A stretch of DNA of 64,000 nt from Acanthaster planci (lineage: Eukaryota; Echinodermata; Asteroidea; Valvatida; Acanthasteridae). Shown here one piece after another: positions 1 to 13,300 of the stretch. The translations under genes were made by a program, and so were the position numbers. Each line of letters starts with the position of its first letter. The stretch's first letter is position 1. The notes beneath the pieces were generated by a model. The model made no database searches. It had not been told where the DNA came from and was given only the letters and a program-made list of their open reading frames with translations. The DNA lies in contig NW_019091400.1 of the NCBI RefSeq assembly GCF_001949145.1, positions 832,256-896,255 on the forward strand. Direction: 5' to 3'.

Positions 1-560
1 TTTCTGGCCTGATTACCAGGGTGCACCCTTCAGGTTCATGATTTAGCCGGTAGTCTGGTTTGTCTTGTTACATTACTTGCATTACAATGTTAGTGTTACC
101 GCTCCAACTGTAACATCTGTCCCAACTGTAGTTGGGCCGGTTGCAACTAGAGTGTTACAGTTGGGCCGGCCCAACTACAGCAGAGAGGTCCTGTGTGCAT
201 GATGTGCCCAGCATGTGCCAAAGTCATGTAGTTTACAAATGTCATGTCAATGGTCATAGGGCTAAATGAACAGGGAAAGTGCCACATTTTAGATGAATTG
301 TATCAAGTGTGAGACACATTGACTTTGATAGTGTTGAGACATCCCTTCAGACATTGGTCAACAACAGTTGGGCCAGCCCAACTGCAGGCTGCAGCACTAC
401 AGATGGGACTGTCCCGACTATAGTTGGGACTCATACTATAGTTGGGGCGTAACATTAGTATTAATATATCCACTAGAGACCAGTTTTCGAGGGAATTTAG
501 GCTTTTTCTTTAATTTAAAAAAAAAATTTCTTAACCCCTTGACGACAGGAATTTCTTTCC
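1..560. repeat. CCCAACT-AGTTGGG palindromic repeat cluster
   Basis: CCCAACTGTAGTTGGG, AGTTGGGCCGGCCCAACT and variants occur repeatedly at about 118-182, 366-386 and 411-447. The first 40 bases (TTTCTGGCCTGATTACCAGG, then GTGCACCCT) recur at about 1756-1787, so the window opens inside a dispersed repeat. I see no gene here. Confidence 0.7.
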
Positions 561-985
561 GAAAGCCGACTCCAAGAATTCCAGCCTGGCTTGGCCACGA
601 AGGCCACCTGCCAAATCGCAGATTCTCAGTTTGTGGCCCTGCGTGGTCTGCACGCTTTGAATTACACAGTGAAAAGGCTCATTGTTTGTTGGCATGCGGC
701 TCTACTCACACTTCCACATTCCCATTGCCTCTTTTCAAAGTGGGGACTATTGTGAAGCTGGTGATTATGATTCAAATTCAGTGTTTTCATTTCTGGGCTA
801 CACACAAAGGCCAACCACCATATATACAAGAGCCAGGGTCTGCCTTCTTACAGTGTGTTCACTCGAGCGTGGGCCGAGAATAATAGCTGAAAAGCGGGCG
901 GAGGATCTCAATTTTTACGGCGGCTCTAGCCGCGTCCCGGCGCGAAGGGGTCAAGTAAGAAGTGTTAAGTTCAAGCCCCGTTGAC
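533..985. repeat. Possible MITE with CCCCTT-type ends
   Basis: It begins TTAACCCCTTGACGACAGG and ends in GGCGCGAAGGGGTCAAG followed by GTGTTAAG. The ends are imperfect inverted copies, and I infer a short non-autonomous element. A fragment of the same end (GGCGCGAAGTGGTTAA) appears near 10573. Confidence 0.35.
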
Positions 986-1859
986 AGTTCAGGTATCAAG
1001 TTGACTTTCTGGGATTTCTCAAAAAAAATTTAAATTATTGTCTTGTCCCATCATGCCCATGGTCTTTCTATCCCTTCATTTAATTTTAGCCAATTCATTT
1101 AGGCCTACTAGGCCTAGGCACTAGGTAGGGCCTTTTATTAAGTATTCACAGAGCTCTACTTAGGTGGAGCGTTAGTATTCCTCTTTTTCGAATGTGCAAT
1201 GAATGAATGTGCATGTCCTGCCGTACATGTCAGTGTCCCAGTCTTACTGCTTAATGTGATTCAAACCGTAGCTGAAATCAAATTTCCCACAATCCCAAAG
1301 GTCACTTAGAGGTTAAAGGATGTGTTGTGAAGGGTGCACCACTTAAAAAAAAATTCCTGTAGACAGCAGTGATAAATTCCCATATTTCACAAATATTTTA
1401 AAAATACTCACAACTTTCACAGGTGTTCAGGCTGCACAGCTAAATGATGTTCCACATGTCCTCTTTCATTTTCCTTTCAATTTTCGGGGGGTTGACCAGT
1501 GAATTTTTGAGAAATTCTCACCAGAAGCAGACCACCCCTAAAATGCAGAAAATGTCCCTGTCCAGAAAAGTAGCCATTTTGAAGAACCCTCCCTCGGCAA
1601 AATGGCTCAAATAGTGGCACTTTCAAACCCGATTGCATCCAAATTGCTCAGAATTGGAAGCTCTGAGTCCGGCCCAGAGGTCCAGTCTCTTAGGACCCTC
1701 TAATATAGAATATTTTGAGTGTATAACTTTTATTAATGAGCTCCGCGGACATATTTCTGGCCTTAATACGAGGGTGCACCCTGAAGTCTGGGTATGGTCA
1801 AACCCCTCAAAATAGCAATAAAACAGAATGGTGGTTTTAGAACAAATTCTTAGTCCCCC

Positions 1860-2112
1860 AAAAAAGTAAGAAAACAGGGCGGCAGGATTGCAAACATTTT
1901 CAAGGTCTGGAAAAAACACAGTAAGAAAGCAGTGTGTCGGAAAACAGGGAAAAACAGGTTTCAATGGAGAAATAGGAACAAAACAGGATCTAACAGACCT
2001 GTGTTTTTGCTGAAAACAGGATCAAAATATGTTTTAATTCTGTTTGGGGGCACAAAAACAGAATACCGGTAGAAACATATTTCCAATAGGAATAAAACAG
2101 GAATTCCTGCAG
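1860..2112. repeat. Degenerate AAAACAGGA repeat tract
   Basis: The word AAACAGG or AAAACAGGA recurs about ten times in 250 bp with irregular spacers. Nothing coding is apparent. Confidence 0.5.
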
Positions 2113-2175
2113 AAATTTTGACAAGGGAGTATACATTTGCACATTGGCTAAACAACTTACACTGTTTTTTCCTGA

Positions 2176-2238
2176 CAAATGTTCTATAAACATTCTATAA
2201 ATGTTCTATAAACATTCTATAAATGTTCTATAAATATG
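2176..2238. repeat. Short tandem repeat, unit near TTCTATAAACA/TTCTATAAATG
   Basis: Five consecutive TTCTATAAA words alternate with CA and TG, giving a 22-bp higher-order unit repeated about two and a half times. Confidence 0.85.
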
Positions 2239-3659
2239 CAGGTACTAGTATTACATTTATAACATTTGCCAGGAAAAATTACTTAAAGCCTTTGGCTGCA
2301 AACAGTTGCCTCAAATATCAAAAATTGTGCATAGTCATGGTGAAACCACAAAACGGGTTGATGGTGTTACAAAGCATTGGAATTAATGTCCTCGTACTTG
2401 GCACAGTGCCGATTGTTAAACCAAAATACCCCCTCCCCCCGTGAAAGTCAATTAACCGCAGGATTAATTTCAAGGCTCTTGAATCAGGTGCTGTACTTTG
2501 TTAGTTGGATGTCAATCCCTGGCACGATTGTCACAAATTATGCTATATCATGAGACTTGAATACCCAACATCAATACTCAATCAAGGATTGTACGTTATA
2601 CATGTACATGTAGGTTGATTCAAAATTACATACATGCACATGCAGATCCTGCTAGTACATGTATGGTTGTACTGTATTTAGTCTTTATGTGTTGTCCAAT
2701 CAAAATGCTGCTCATGATATATTGTAGTCTTTCTGAAGGGCCTTCAAAAGTAATTTAGTATTCAGGTAGACCTTTTATGAAATGGGTTTCAAGGTGCCAG
2801 GTTTTACATGTAGTTGACATTTAAAAAGTGGGCCTCTGCGTTTACCTTGAAGCTAACAAACAAGTCGCCTGTTGATGCGTCAGTTTTCCGATTCATCGAG
2901 CCCTTTGTATGCAGGTCAGGCATGGGATGGGTGTTGAAGAGTGAGCATGGTGATTGGCAGAAATCATGCTACCGGTAGCTACATGTACATGTAACTACGC
3001 CAACACTGAGTCTAAATACACAAGTGTATGGGTGATTGGCATCACCTACACTTTCCCTTTTAGTTCGGCCAAGGACTCCATCTCCCATCACAATTGCTCA
3101 TTCTCTGATTCTCATTAACCGCACCCGATGACGCTGTGGTCCAGTTCAGCTCTTCGTTGTTAGTGTTGGCAGTACATGCACCCACTACACTGTACATGTA
3201 CATGTACATTTTAGGCGAACACCCAGTTTGTTTAACATTTGAGTGGTTTCAAATTGTCTGCGTATTGCATGCTGGTTAGCTGTAAGTACATACATATATG
3301 TATTGTAAAATGTGATACAATGTACTGTAATGACATAAGAGTTAAAATTCTCCATGTGCCAGCACATGCACTGTGCGATATCCCACTGGTCTCATATCAA
3401 CTACCAATCTGGCTTTCAAATGTATTGTTCAGTATGGGGTTCAAACAGCAATGTGTTAGTGTTACTGAAGTTGGCCATGTACATATACATGTGTACCTGT
3501 TCTCATGCACTTTGAAACTTTATAAATAAAAACATGTAATGTAAATACATGTACCTGCACCGGTATCCATGTCACGAGTGCTACCACTGGGCGTGTCAAG
3601 TTGTACATGGATATATATTCAGAATCAATGTTAACTACATTGTACAAGTATTTATTTAA

Positions 3660-3806
3660 TAACCCTCCTATGCAAAGATGCATTCTCGACACATTTGTCC
3701 TTTCAGTCAAAATCAGTCATGTGACATGATACATGTACATCTACTATACTGGGGAAATGGAAGGAATTTTTGACTGTTTTTGACGGTTACAGCTAAAGGA
3801 GGGTTA
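3660..3806. mobile_element. MITE-like element with TAACCCTCCT terminal inverted repeats
   Basis: The left end is TAACCCTCCT and the right end AGGAGGGTTA, an exact 10-bp inverted repeat. Inside, CAGTCAAAATCAGTCA faces TTTTTGACTGTTTTTGAC, so the interior also folds. A second copy lacking the right terminus lies at 19125-19262. Confidence 0.7.
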
Positions 3807-4373
3807 CTGATGTAATGTACATTACCTGTACACCTGCATAGTACCAGCGTGAATATTGAAATGAGAACGCTGACAAAAAGGTGTACATTGTATACATGTA
3901 CTTTTGTGAATACAGTGTACCTATCCATGTAGTGCGTTTGTACCTGGAACATATTTTAGCAGGTTGGAAAAGAAGGAACAAACTGATTGGAATTTTCACA
4001 AACTGGAAATTTCATTGTGCCACAAACACTACATGTACATGTACTTGTGTCAAAGTATGCGGAAAGATGTTAAACATTTCTGTTACATCAGAGCTGTGTA
4101 TGTACATGTACATTTGTATTTCCCCGTTTGATATACATGTATCTTGTGGAAATGTGATTTGCACCACATGAAATTTTCAATTCACAGAGAAAATTAATGA
4201 ATTGGAAAAAATGAAGTTCTGCCTCTTTGGGTTGAAATGGAATGGAGCTTTTTGAGCAAACCCTCGGATGCTTAACCCACAGTTAGGCCCAATTGGCCTG
4301 ATGTTGAAATCCAAGTGTAATAATATACATGTACTTCTTTCGTGTACAGGGTGGGAATCACGACAGACCCAAA

Positions 4374-7300
4374 ATGAATATTAGAGTGTCCTTCCCCGCC
4401 CTGGTCCTTCCTGTGATCCTACTTCAGATGACCTGTTTGACCTTCGGCCAAGACGTAAGTAGCTCTACATGTACAAGGCACAAAAGGCACGGTGACAGGA
4501 CAGGAGATCAAACAGTCGGGGTATGTACCAGATGAGGGATGGTGCTGGGGCAGCCGGGATGACCAAGTGCACAGAAAACCCCCAAGACACACATTGCCTC
4601 TTGAAGAATTTCCGAAAATCCAGCAAACCGTCTGATGAAACCAGGTTTTCCTTTGGTCAAATCTGAATGACCAGTCAAATGCTTTGTCACTCTTAAACAA
4701 CTTTGTTCTGTACATTTGTACAAGTTTTACACATGTCCTTCACTGTTGTGATAATTTTGTCTGTGCCTAACAAGTAACCTTGAACAGAATGAAGACTGTC
4801 ATTAAAAACTATAGTTTGTGAAAAGGGACCACACTACGCAAATGTATAAACTACATACATGAGCCACATGTACATGTACATGCATCATTTGTAATTCTTC
4901 AGTTTAATGGCATCAAAATTTATTAAATCCTTTTTCAGTACATGTAACCACCTGCAGAGCTAGAAAAACAGTAACACCTGTCAAAAAGAGGTTAGATGGT
5001 GCATGTACATTACATATGCCCACAAAATACAACCAATGTACATGTAACTCATATACCGGGTACGTAGACACTGTTTCCAAATCAGAGGTATTGTGTCCCT
5101 TTGAGAATCCAAAATCTAAGCATTTTAACAGAAGCACGGGCACTGCCAGCAATTGGCCAAAGCTGTTAGGGGGAAAGACAACAAAGCACTCTGCGGCAAA
5201 CTGACGGTCCACCAACAGCGGAGGGAGTTCAGTTCTGGGATATCACCACACTAATTTATGATTTTTCATCCCATTCCCTCTTTTTTAGCTTTGTTTTTTT
5301 CTTTTTTCTTCTTTTATTGGGTTCTGTCTCTTTTTCCCCCTTGGGGAGGGGCAAAGAACACCCTCTTAGTCTTACAGCCCCTGCAAAGAGAGGTCCCCCA
5401 ATTTCTGTGCACTTGGTGACACTGGTAAAACCCCGAGTCAGTCTCCACTAATCAGCACGCATGTCATTCAACTCACCCAAGAGGCACAGTTGTCACGCAC
5501 ATTGTACCCATGCACCCAAGATGCACCATCGTCATGCACATTGTACCCATGCACCTTGCGGACTATTTGATCTCATGTTCCACATTTCACACCTTGTTTT
5601 TTTTTGAAAAGAGAGTGATGTGTATTAAAATGAGGCTGTATTTTAAATGCATAATAAAGCAGTGGGTCTTTCCGTCAGGAAATGAGATCTAAAGCTTGGA
5701 ACATTGGAAAAGAAAACTAACATATCGGCTGCAGGATTCCAAAGGTGGTTCTGAACCCGAAAGAGATCAACTTGACTTTGGGTATTTTAATAAGTACATC
5801 TGTGCAACTTCTTCTGATGACAATCGCAGGTGATCAAAATGCCATGTTTCTACCCAATTACTGTCTTCAGAATCGCCCCATTACCGGTACCTTTCACCCC
5901 CATCATATTGCTGGACACATGTACGGTACCGTTACATTATGATCAGGCATGCAACCTTTCCTCAGATCAGCTGATTTCCTCATTTTTCACTTCAAACTCA
6001 CTGCCATTGAAATCTGAAAACATTGAACAAAGTTTTGTACGTGTACAGATTGGAATTTCCTCTTTTTTGTGTTCATGTTCATGATGCGTATGAAAGATAC
6101 ATGTACATGCGCTGCAGAAAGAAGGAAAGGTACCGGCAGGTGCACTTGTACAGGTGTTGTACAAAATGTGCACCGATGGGCAGCTACGTGTATATGTACA
6201 TGTACAATAACCTGTACTCTGCATTCAGCATGCAGGGGTATGTACACATGTACAGTGTACACATGAATTTACATTCAAGTAAACTGATAGACTGCGTCAA
6301 TTCACCATACTGTAGAATTTTTAATTACACTTCGGGCATGGGCAAGCTTTTCTTGGAATTGAGCAGATGTTTTACAACTGTCATTTCTAATTTTTTTTTA
6401 AATAGTCTGACTCAACAGTACCGATATATATGTATGCCCGTTTTGGCAAAGCCTCATTTTCACAGCACTCACTTCCTTGCTTTTGGTTAATTGTACATTA
6501 CTTTCTTTTTTATTTTGCTTTTTGTTTCATTAACTTTGATATTGTCATCTAACGAATTAGCACGTCATTTCGTTTGAAAGAAGCTGAGGTCCAGTGACCC
6601 TTGAATATTTGATTTCTCATTACACATGTAATCCTAATACTCAGTTTTTCAACTTGTGTTAATGCCTTGGCAACTTACTGTTACATGTATCAGTTTCATT
6701 TCCTGATCGAGTTGTTTTGTACTAACCAGGAATAACAATCACATATTTCAGAGCACTGATTGGATATTATATTCTTGTCGTTACAAAATCTTGTAAGTTG
6801 TGACTCCCTTGAGGGATGTGGGCCTCACATAAAAATTCCAACTCAACTTTTTCAGAAATTTAAAACTTGCTACTAGTATTGATTATCTGGACATGTACAT
6901 GTAATGTGGGGTACTGTACAGTGCAGGTCACCTGCAGTGGAAGTGATGTCTGTTTAAATGTATTGCAAGGCCATTTCAAAACTATAATGCACTTGGCCAC
7001 GGCTGGCAATATACATGTACACACATTAGCCAATGGAAGCCACTGACTACGGATGGCTTCCATGGATGCCTGTGTTACCCTTAGCCACAGCCAGATCATT
7101 CAGACACAGCCTGATTGATTTTACAGTTTTGCTCGCAGGCTTCCTAAGTACATGTACACACTGTACATGCATGTACTGTGCAACACTGCAGTATGAACAA
7201 AAATCACCTTTTCTCAAATTGGATTCAAAGCCATGTGTCAGGTACATTATCAGTAATATAAGTCATTGGGCTAGTCCTTAATTATCAATGTAGTGGGTTT

Positions 7301-10300
7301 TTTTACATGAATGTGAAAACTAGAGAAGCATTCAGTTGCACAGTATACATGGACATGTACGTACATGCACACAAATGTATTTACACAATTTTAGGACGCC
7401 ATCAACAATGAGGGTACTGGTACATGTACGTGTATGTGCGTTGCTCTCTGGTGTAGAATATCCATAACGTGTTGGCCAATCACAGTGTGCAAAATTTGTC
7501 GACCTACATGTGGTGCACGTACGTTTGGAAAGGGTTGACAGATTTTGCGCACTGTGATTGGCCAATGCATTGCAAACTCTTGGAGGTGCACTATTATGAA
7601 TCGACCGTTTTGTGACTTCAGTGATAGACAGTAAGCAGCCGGTACACATGTAATGTATATGTACCAGTCCCTCAAGTTTATTGCTACTGTGAGAACAGAG
7701 TTCTTGGACATTTGACTTTGTACCAGTACATAATGTACATGTAAACTACACCACAGCTTCGGTCATCCAGTTAGAGCACCACAAGTTATGATATTCCTTT
7801 GTATTAACCTTGGTGTGCCCAAGCTCCTGTTAGGGGCTTTGGCTCAAATCCAACAATTACTGTATGACTGCTGCTGTTGGCATGGACAGTTGGCATGGTT
7901 GGTCACCAACTAGAATGCGGCCATGTTTGTATTACATGTACCTGTTCTTAGTTGTGGTTTGAAATCACGTTACACATGTACATGTACCCCAGCAAAGAAA
8001 AAGGTTACCGGCCAAAGTTCATGACTTGAGACTGGTTCCCTGCCTAATTTTTGCTTAACTCAGTGTTCCCATAACATGTACATGTGCATGTTCCTTGCAG
8101 CTGAATGGTTGTGGTCAATTCAAAGGCTGTTTCAATCAGCCCAGCGAGTGTACCGGTGATGGCTGCACTGCATATGTGACCTGGGAAACGCTCCCCTCTG
8201 GAGAGAGTCGCTTTTCCTTGAGGGCACGAGCCGACGGTTGGGTAGCCGTGGGATTTAGGCCTGCGGACGCCACAGGTAATGGAATGGTAAGTTCGCTGTA
8301 GTGACTGGATTTGTCTTTCCAAAGTTGGATGGGCAGGTGGAAAAGGGCAAATGTGTTCTTTCGTTATCAGTATATTGAACCAGGATTTTTTGGTGAGACC
8401 ACAGTTGAGAGAAATCAGATTTTTGCTTGCTTTTAATATCGTACCATTATGAGTGTACCACAGGGTTTGCCCTTAACTTTTTTTCTCACTCGCCAGCCAG
8501 ACTAGCAGTGATGGCTTTTTACTAGTCCGCCAGCATTTTCACTAGTCCGTGTCTTCCCCCCAAATTTCTTTTTTGGCACTAACGTTTTGTGCTCCAACAA
8601 CATGCATACATTTAGCAGTGTGCACTTGGTGCTGACTGTTGTTTAGTTGTTGATGAGTAATCATAATTGGCCATGGCACTTATGAATTTCCAGAATATTT
8701 ATGATTATAAGTCTACTCAAGCAAAGTAAACACACAGACAATAACCTGCAGAAAAATGGTTCGTTTTATTCACAATCCAAGAGACAGGAAAAAATCCATA
8801 TCACTATGAACAGTTTATGCACATGAAAAGTACATGTACATGTACATATACGTTCTTTGCTGTACGTGTAGGTACATGTAAATGCACATGCATGTATGCC
8901 CAGTGAAATGTAAACAATGTACATGTACACGCACAGTGTGTAGGTCTCGAGACCGTTTTTTCCTGGTCTCGGTCTCAGACCATCAGGTCTCGGTCTTGGA
9001 CTTCCGTGTCTCGACTACAATACGGCATACATGTCCATGTATGTACATGCTTTTTCTCGACTGTGTCCAGTACCCGTACGTAACACGCGAACCAGACACG
9101 AAATTACAACCGCAACATCGCTGGTGTTACAGCTACCAGTGACCAATCAGAAAAACCAGTATTGCGTATACATAGCACACGTAATGTATACACACACCAT
9201 ACATGCCATACACACACGGCACGTCATATGCAAGAGATACATATTCATGAACTTACTGGTACACACATGCTGATTTAGATGTTGTACGCAGAACAAACGT
9301 CAAGTCATAGCATTGTCGAGACCGACCATATGTTGTAGTACAGTAAACAGCCGACAGTTAAGTGCGATTACATGGGCATTAAATATTTTGTAACCCTTAC
9401 CCTGAGGTTCAGTGTAAATCTTAATATTTTATGAGTATTTTTGTCTTTTAAAACCTTACTCTGTACGACATTCTGAATCTCTTAAGTCTTTAATTTCTTG
9501 TGGCACTTGTTAGTACTTGCTGTCCAGTGTTGGTAAACACCTGCATCCAACCAAGCCAGCCTAAATATCTGACAATAAACCTTGTACCAGGGAGATGGTG
9601 GTTCATATACATGTATTTACAACTTTAAAATGCTGTTAGTGTTTCGTTTCTTCTTTGTTTTGATGACAAGATTCCAGCTGATGTGTATGCATGCACCAGT
9701 AGAGAACAAGTGAGAAGGTCGATAAATCAGCGTCTCGATGGAAGTCTGAACTCAGTAGCCAGGCTTCCGCCTAACGTAAGGAGATGTTTTGAACCCGTTT
9801 ATGGCTTTTGCTTTCTGGCCCTGGTGTCTCCTTCTCCACCGACAGTCTTCACTTGTGCAGACTGACGTGACTGAAACTCATGTTCATCCTGTTTTGGACA
9901 CGGCACCAACAATGCAACTTGCCGTCTCCCCGTTTAATGCTTCTGCATCCTTGCATAGCCATCCTTTCCTCCCCTTCTTTTGCTCTTTTTAAACACTTGC
10001 CACCAGGGTTTCTGGTACCGGACACATATTCTTTATACGCGTGGCCAGCGTCTTCGAAATCGGACAAGGGGAACTGGGCCCTTGTAACAAAAGACTGTAC
10101 TCGTAACAAAGGACCAGGCTGCTGGACATTACCAACATTTTTTCATTCTCAATAGTGGAGATAATCCAGCCTTGTTTTGAAACAGTATACCACATTGTAT
10201 GATTTAGTGCGAGCGGATTACCACCGGGGTCAAAAGTACTCCACCACTGCAGCGATGAGCCACGCAGCACCGCTGCATGCTGATCTGGCCCCTATTGAAA

Positions 10301-13300
10301 AGAGGTCAGCAATGCACTGTGCCAGTTTCATGAACAAAAGAAAATTATGTAATACCACACAATCTGGGCTCTTTTCACAAGGTGGCAGGCCTGGCTGAAA
10401 TACTCCATCGTCAATAGATGTTGTCTGTCAGATTAGAGTAGAAACCAGACAGTCCTTCATGTGGGTGTAAGTGTGCGATAAATGAAGATAGGAATTCTGA
10501 AGAATTTTGAAAACAGAAAAAAAATGATAATTATCCCATCCCAGCATCATCAACATTGATGATAACTGCCACCGGCGCGAAGTGGTTAATTATCCCCTGA
10601 ACCACCTGTAACTCTTTTCCGTTTTACTTCACAGGATACCGTGTCCCTACAAAATGCATCGTCTTCCAATGGGGTGATCACTTGTACATTCACAAGGAAG
10701 CCCAACTTTGAAGGGGATGAGTCTTTCTACGACATTGGTGGCAACAATCAATACTTTATCTTACTGGCTTACGGCAATAGCATTCAAAGCGATGGTGAGT
10801 CTGATCATTGATCTCTGTTTTTGATATTCATACACTGTTGACGTTTAGAATTAATTGAAGAAGGGACTTTTTTGACAGGATTCTCTTCTTTTTTTTACTT
10901 AACTACAAACTGTAATAATTTGTGTTTCAATGGTTTCCCTAATTTGTTTCATCAAGTTTTTTTATTTTGACTATTTAGCTTATTATGAAAGAGAGCAAAA
11001 GAAACCTGGACCGTATCTATTATTATGCAAATTAATTTTAGCCAGCACACATGTGGGTTTGTGTATTGCAGCAAATAGACAAAAGATATAGAGGAAGTAC
11101 CAACATGAATATTAGCTTTTGCAAATGAAGAATTTAGAGAAGTATGTTATTTTCCAAAGGGTATGAATAATTTTGAGCACAACTGTAGATTAAAAAAACA
11201 AACTTTTGAGGATTTATTCCTGGTAAAAACTGAAGACATGAAAGAAAGCAAATCTTTTTCAGCTGATGGAACAATTACGGTAACTTCATGGCACACCTTT
11301 TTAAATGGCTTGCAGGAACAATCCAAGGCAATATTCATGCAGAAAGATGGTCGACAGCAGAAGCACGAAATTTGCAAACAGATTTTTCCAGACCTATGGC
11401 AGAAGGGGAAGCACTGCCCAAGGCCCATGGTAAGATAACGGCACATGTGCTGGGCCCACCGTTGAATGGCAATATGTTGTTATTTTCAACATCTGAGGGA
11501 ACCATGGGACCTTAATACAGGCAGGTCACCAAAGTGCGCCTCCAAGAGGTGCAATGCGTTGGCCAATCACAGTGGGCGAAATCTGTCATCCCGATACTTA
11601 TTTGGAAAAGGTCAACAGATTTCGGGCGTTGTGATTGGCCAACACGTTACAAACTCCTGGGGGCATGCTATTGTGAAACGCCGTATTGACAAAAGATCTT
11701 TTTAATACAAACATTCCCTTTATTGACTGTTGTACATGCACCTGCTGCTATATTGCATTAAAAACAAGCTCTTTGGTCAAGAGGCCAACACGTGTACACT
11801 AGCAAACTGGAGGGTTCAATTTCCACCAGAGTCCTACCTTAGCAAGATGGGAATTTTTCCCCTGTAACCAAGCTAACAGAAAAAATTGGTCTACAGTGCC
11901 CAACAAAAATAATTTGTCAAAGTGCAAATCAAACACTTGGCTGTGGTTGGGAATTTTATTTTGGGGGGGAGTACTTGTAATTGACCAGTAGTTTGTAAAT
12001 CAGCATCCTTCAAATGACATTTTTCTTGGATCTCTGATTTGTGTGTGGCCAGCGTCTCTGATGGTGATTGCTTGGTTGGGTTTTGCCAGCGTTGGTATCA
12101 CCATGGCCCGTTTCTTCAAGCCGATGTGGCCCAACTCCAAACTCTTGGGCACTAAAGTCTGGTTTGCAGTGAGTATATATGTGTAGCGAACGAAGCATGT
12201 CCACACAATGCTTGAATAAATCCCTATCATCTTACTGACAAGTCATGAATGTCAAGTGTCACTTCCATTCCACTGGTCACTAAATCCATAGATATTCCAA
12301 CCTTTGGATGCTCACTGTGTTGGTGGTGTGCATAAGAAATGTTTGAACTTGTAGGGCATTCATAGATTCTCTGCATATACTTACAAAGATTTATTTGGGC
12401 ATTGTGAAATGTTTCACCGGTCGATTTGTGCTGTACAGTGTAGATGCAAAGAGAAATGTCCATTCAGGAGTGTTGTAGTACTCTTACCTGAGTACTAGAG
12501 TACTACTTGAGTACCGGAGTACTACTTGAGTACCGGAGTACTACTTGAGTACCGTTTTCAGAGTACTTGTGTCTTGTACTCAAATTTCCAAGTATTCGTA
12601 CTCGAACAACAGTTCTTGTACCGGGTACTCAGGCTGCAAAATACTCGAAATAAAATTGCGCTGGAGCATTGAGGTTCTCGTTCTCGATTAACAGTACTCA
12701 ATAAAACAATCCTTTAAATCCCGTAAAGGCCATTGAAATACAACGGTACTAGAAAATCAATCCTCACAGACCGACATTCAGTGCAGTCTGACAAACACAA
12801 GGCCTACACATTGTCATTCGCCATCTTAGTCAATTACAAGTGCGAAACGCCGGTGTATTCCTAGTCTTGGTTCCAAGACCTTTCTGTTTATTCCTTGACA
12901 TGAACCATCACTAGACGTGGTGGCCGAAAGGCGCACTGTCACTGTCACCGTGTATTGCCTTGTAAAGTACACGTACATATGTACAGATTTGTCCTCATAA
13001 TTAGAAGTACTCATACAAGAGGTACAAGTACTTGTACTCGAAAATCAGTTCTTGTACTCAGCTGGTAAAGTACTCAGACTTTCAGGTACTCGGAAATTAA
13101 AGTATTCGGCAGTATTCTGTACTCGGGGGAAAAAGTACTCAACTACAACACTGCCATTCGGTGACAGTCAAAATGTTCTATCGTACTCCGCCTTTCCTTA
13201 CAGGTAGTGTTAAAAAGAGAGGTTGTTAACTTCAATTGAAATTTTTGGATCATTTTCGTTCCAAAAGCGTGCCATAGTATTGGCAAAAATGACTTTGATG

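Larger units (their letters stand above)
4455..8100 (+). other. Intron 1 of the FRRS1-like gene
   Basis: No exon with family similarity was found in these 3.6 kb. It holds many TACATGTA words, a dispersed repeat at 5957-6063 (copy near 57289), the CCAAT-type MITE at 7430-7610 and a tRNA-like SINE fragment at 7755-7850. Confidence 0.6.

Noticed and set aside
368-984. Frames of 171 and 100 codons near the left edge
   Set aside because: They run through palindromic and MITE-like repeats and resemble no protein family.
11163-11446. Overlapping frames on both strands around FRRS1 exon 5
   Set aside because: The exon uses a third frame (GTIQGNIHAERWS...KAH). The longer frames are shadows.
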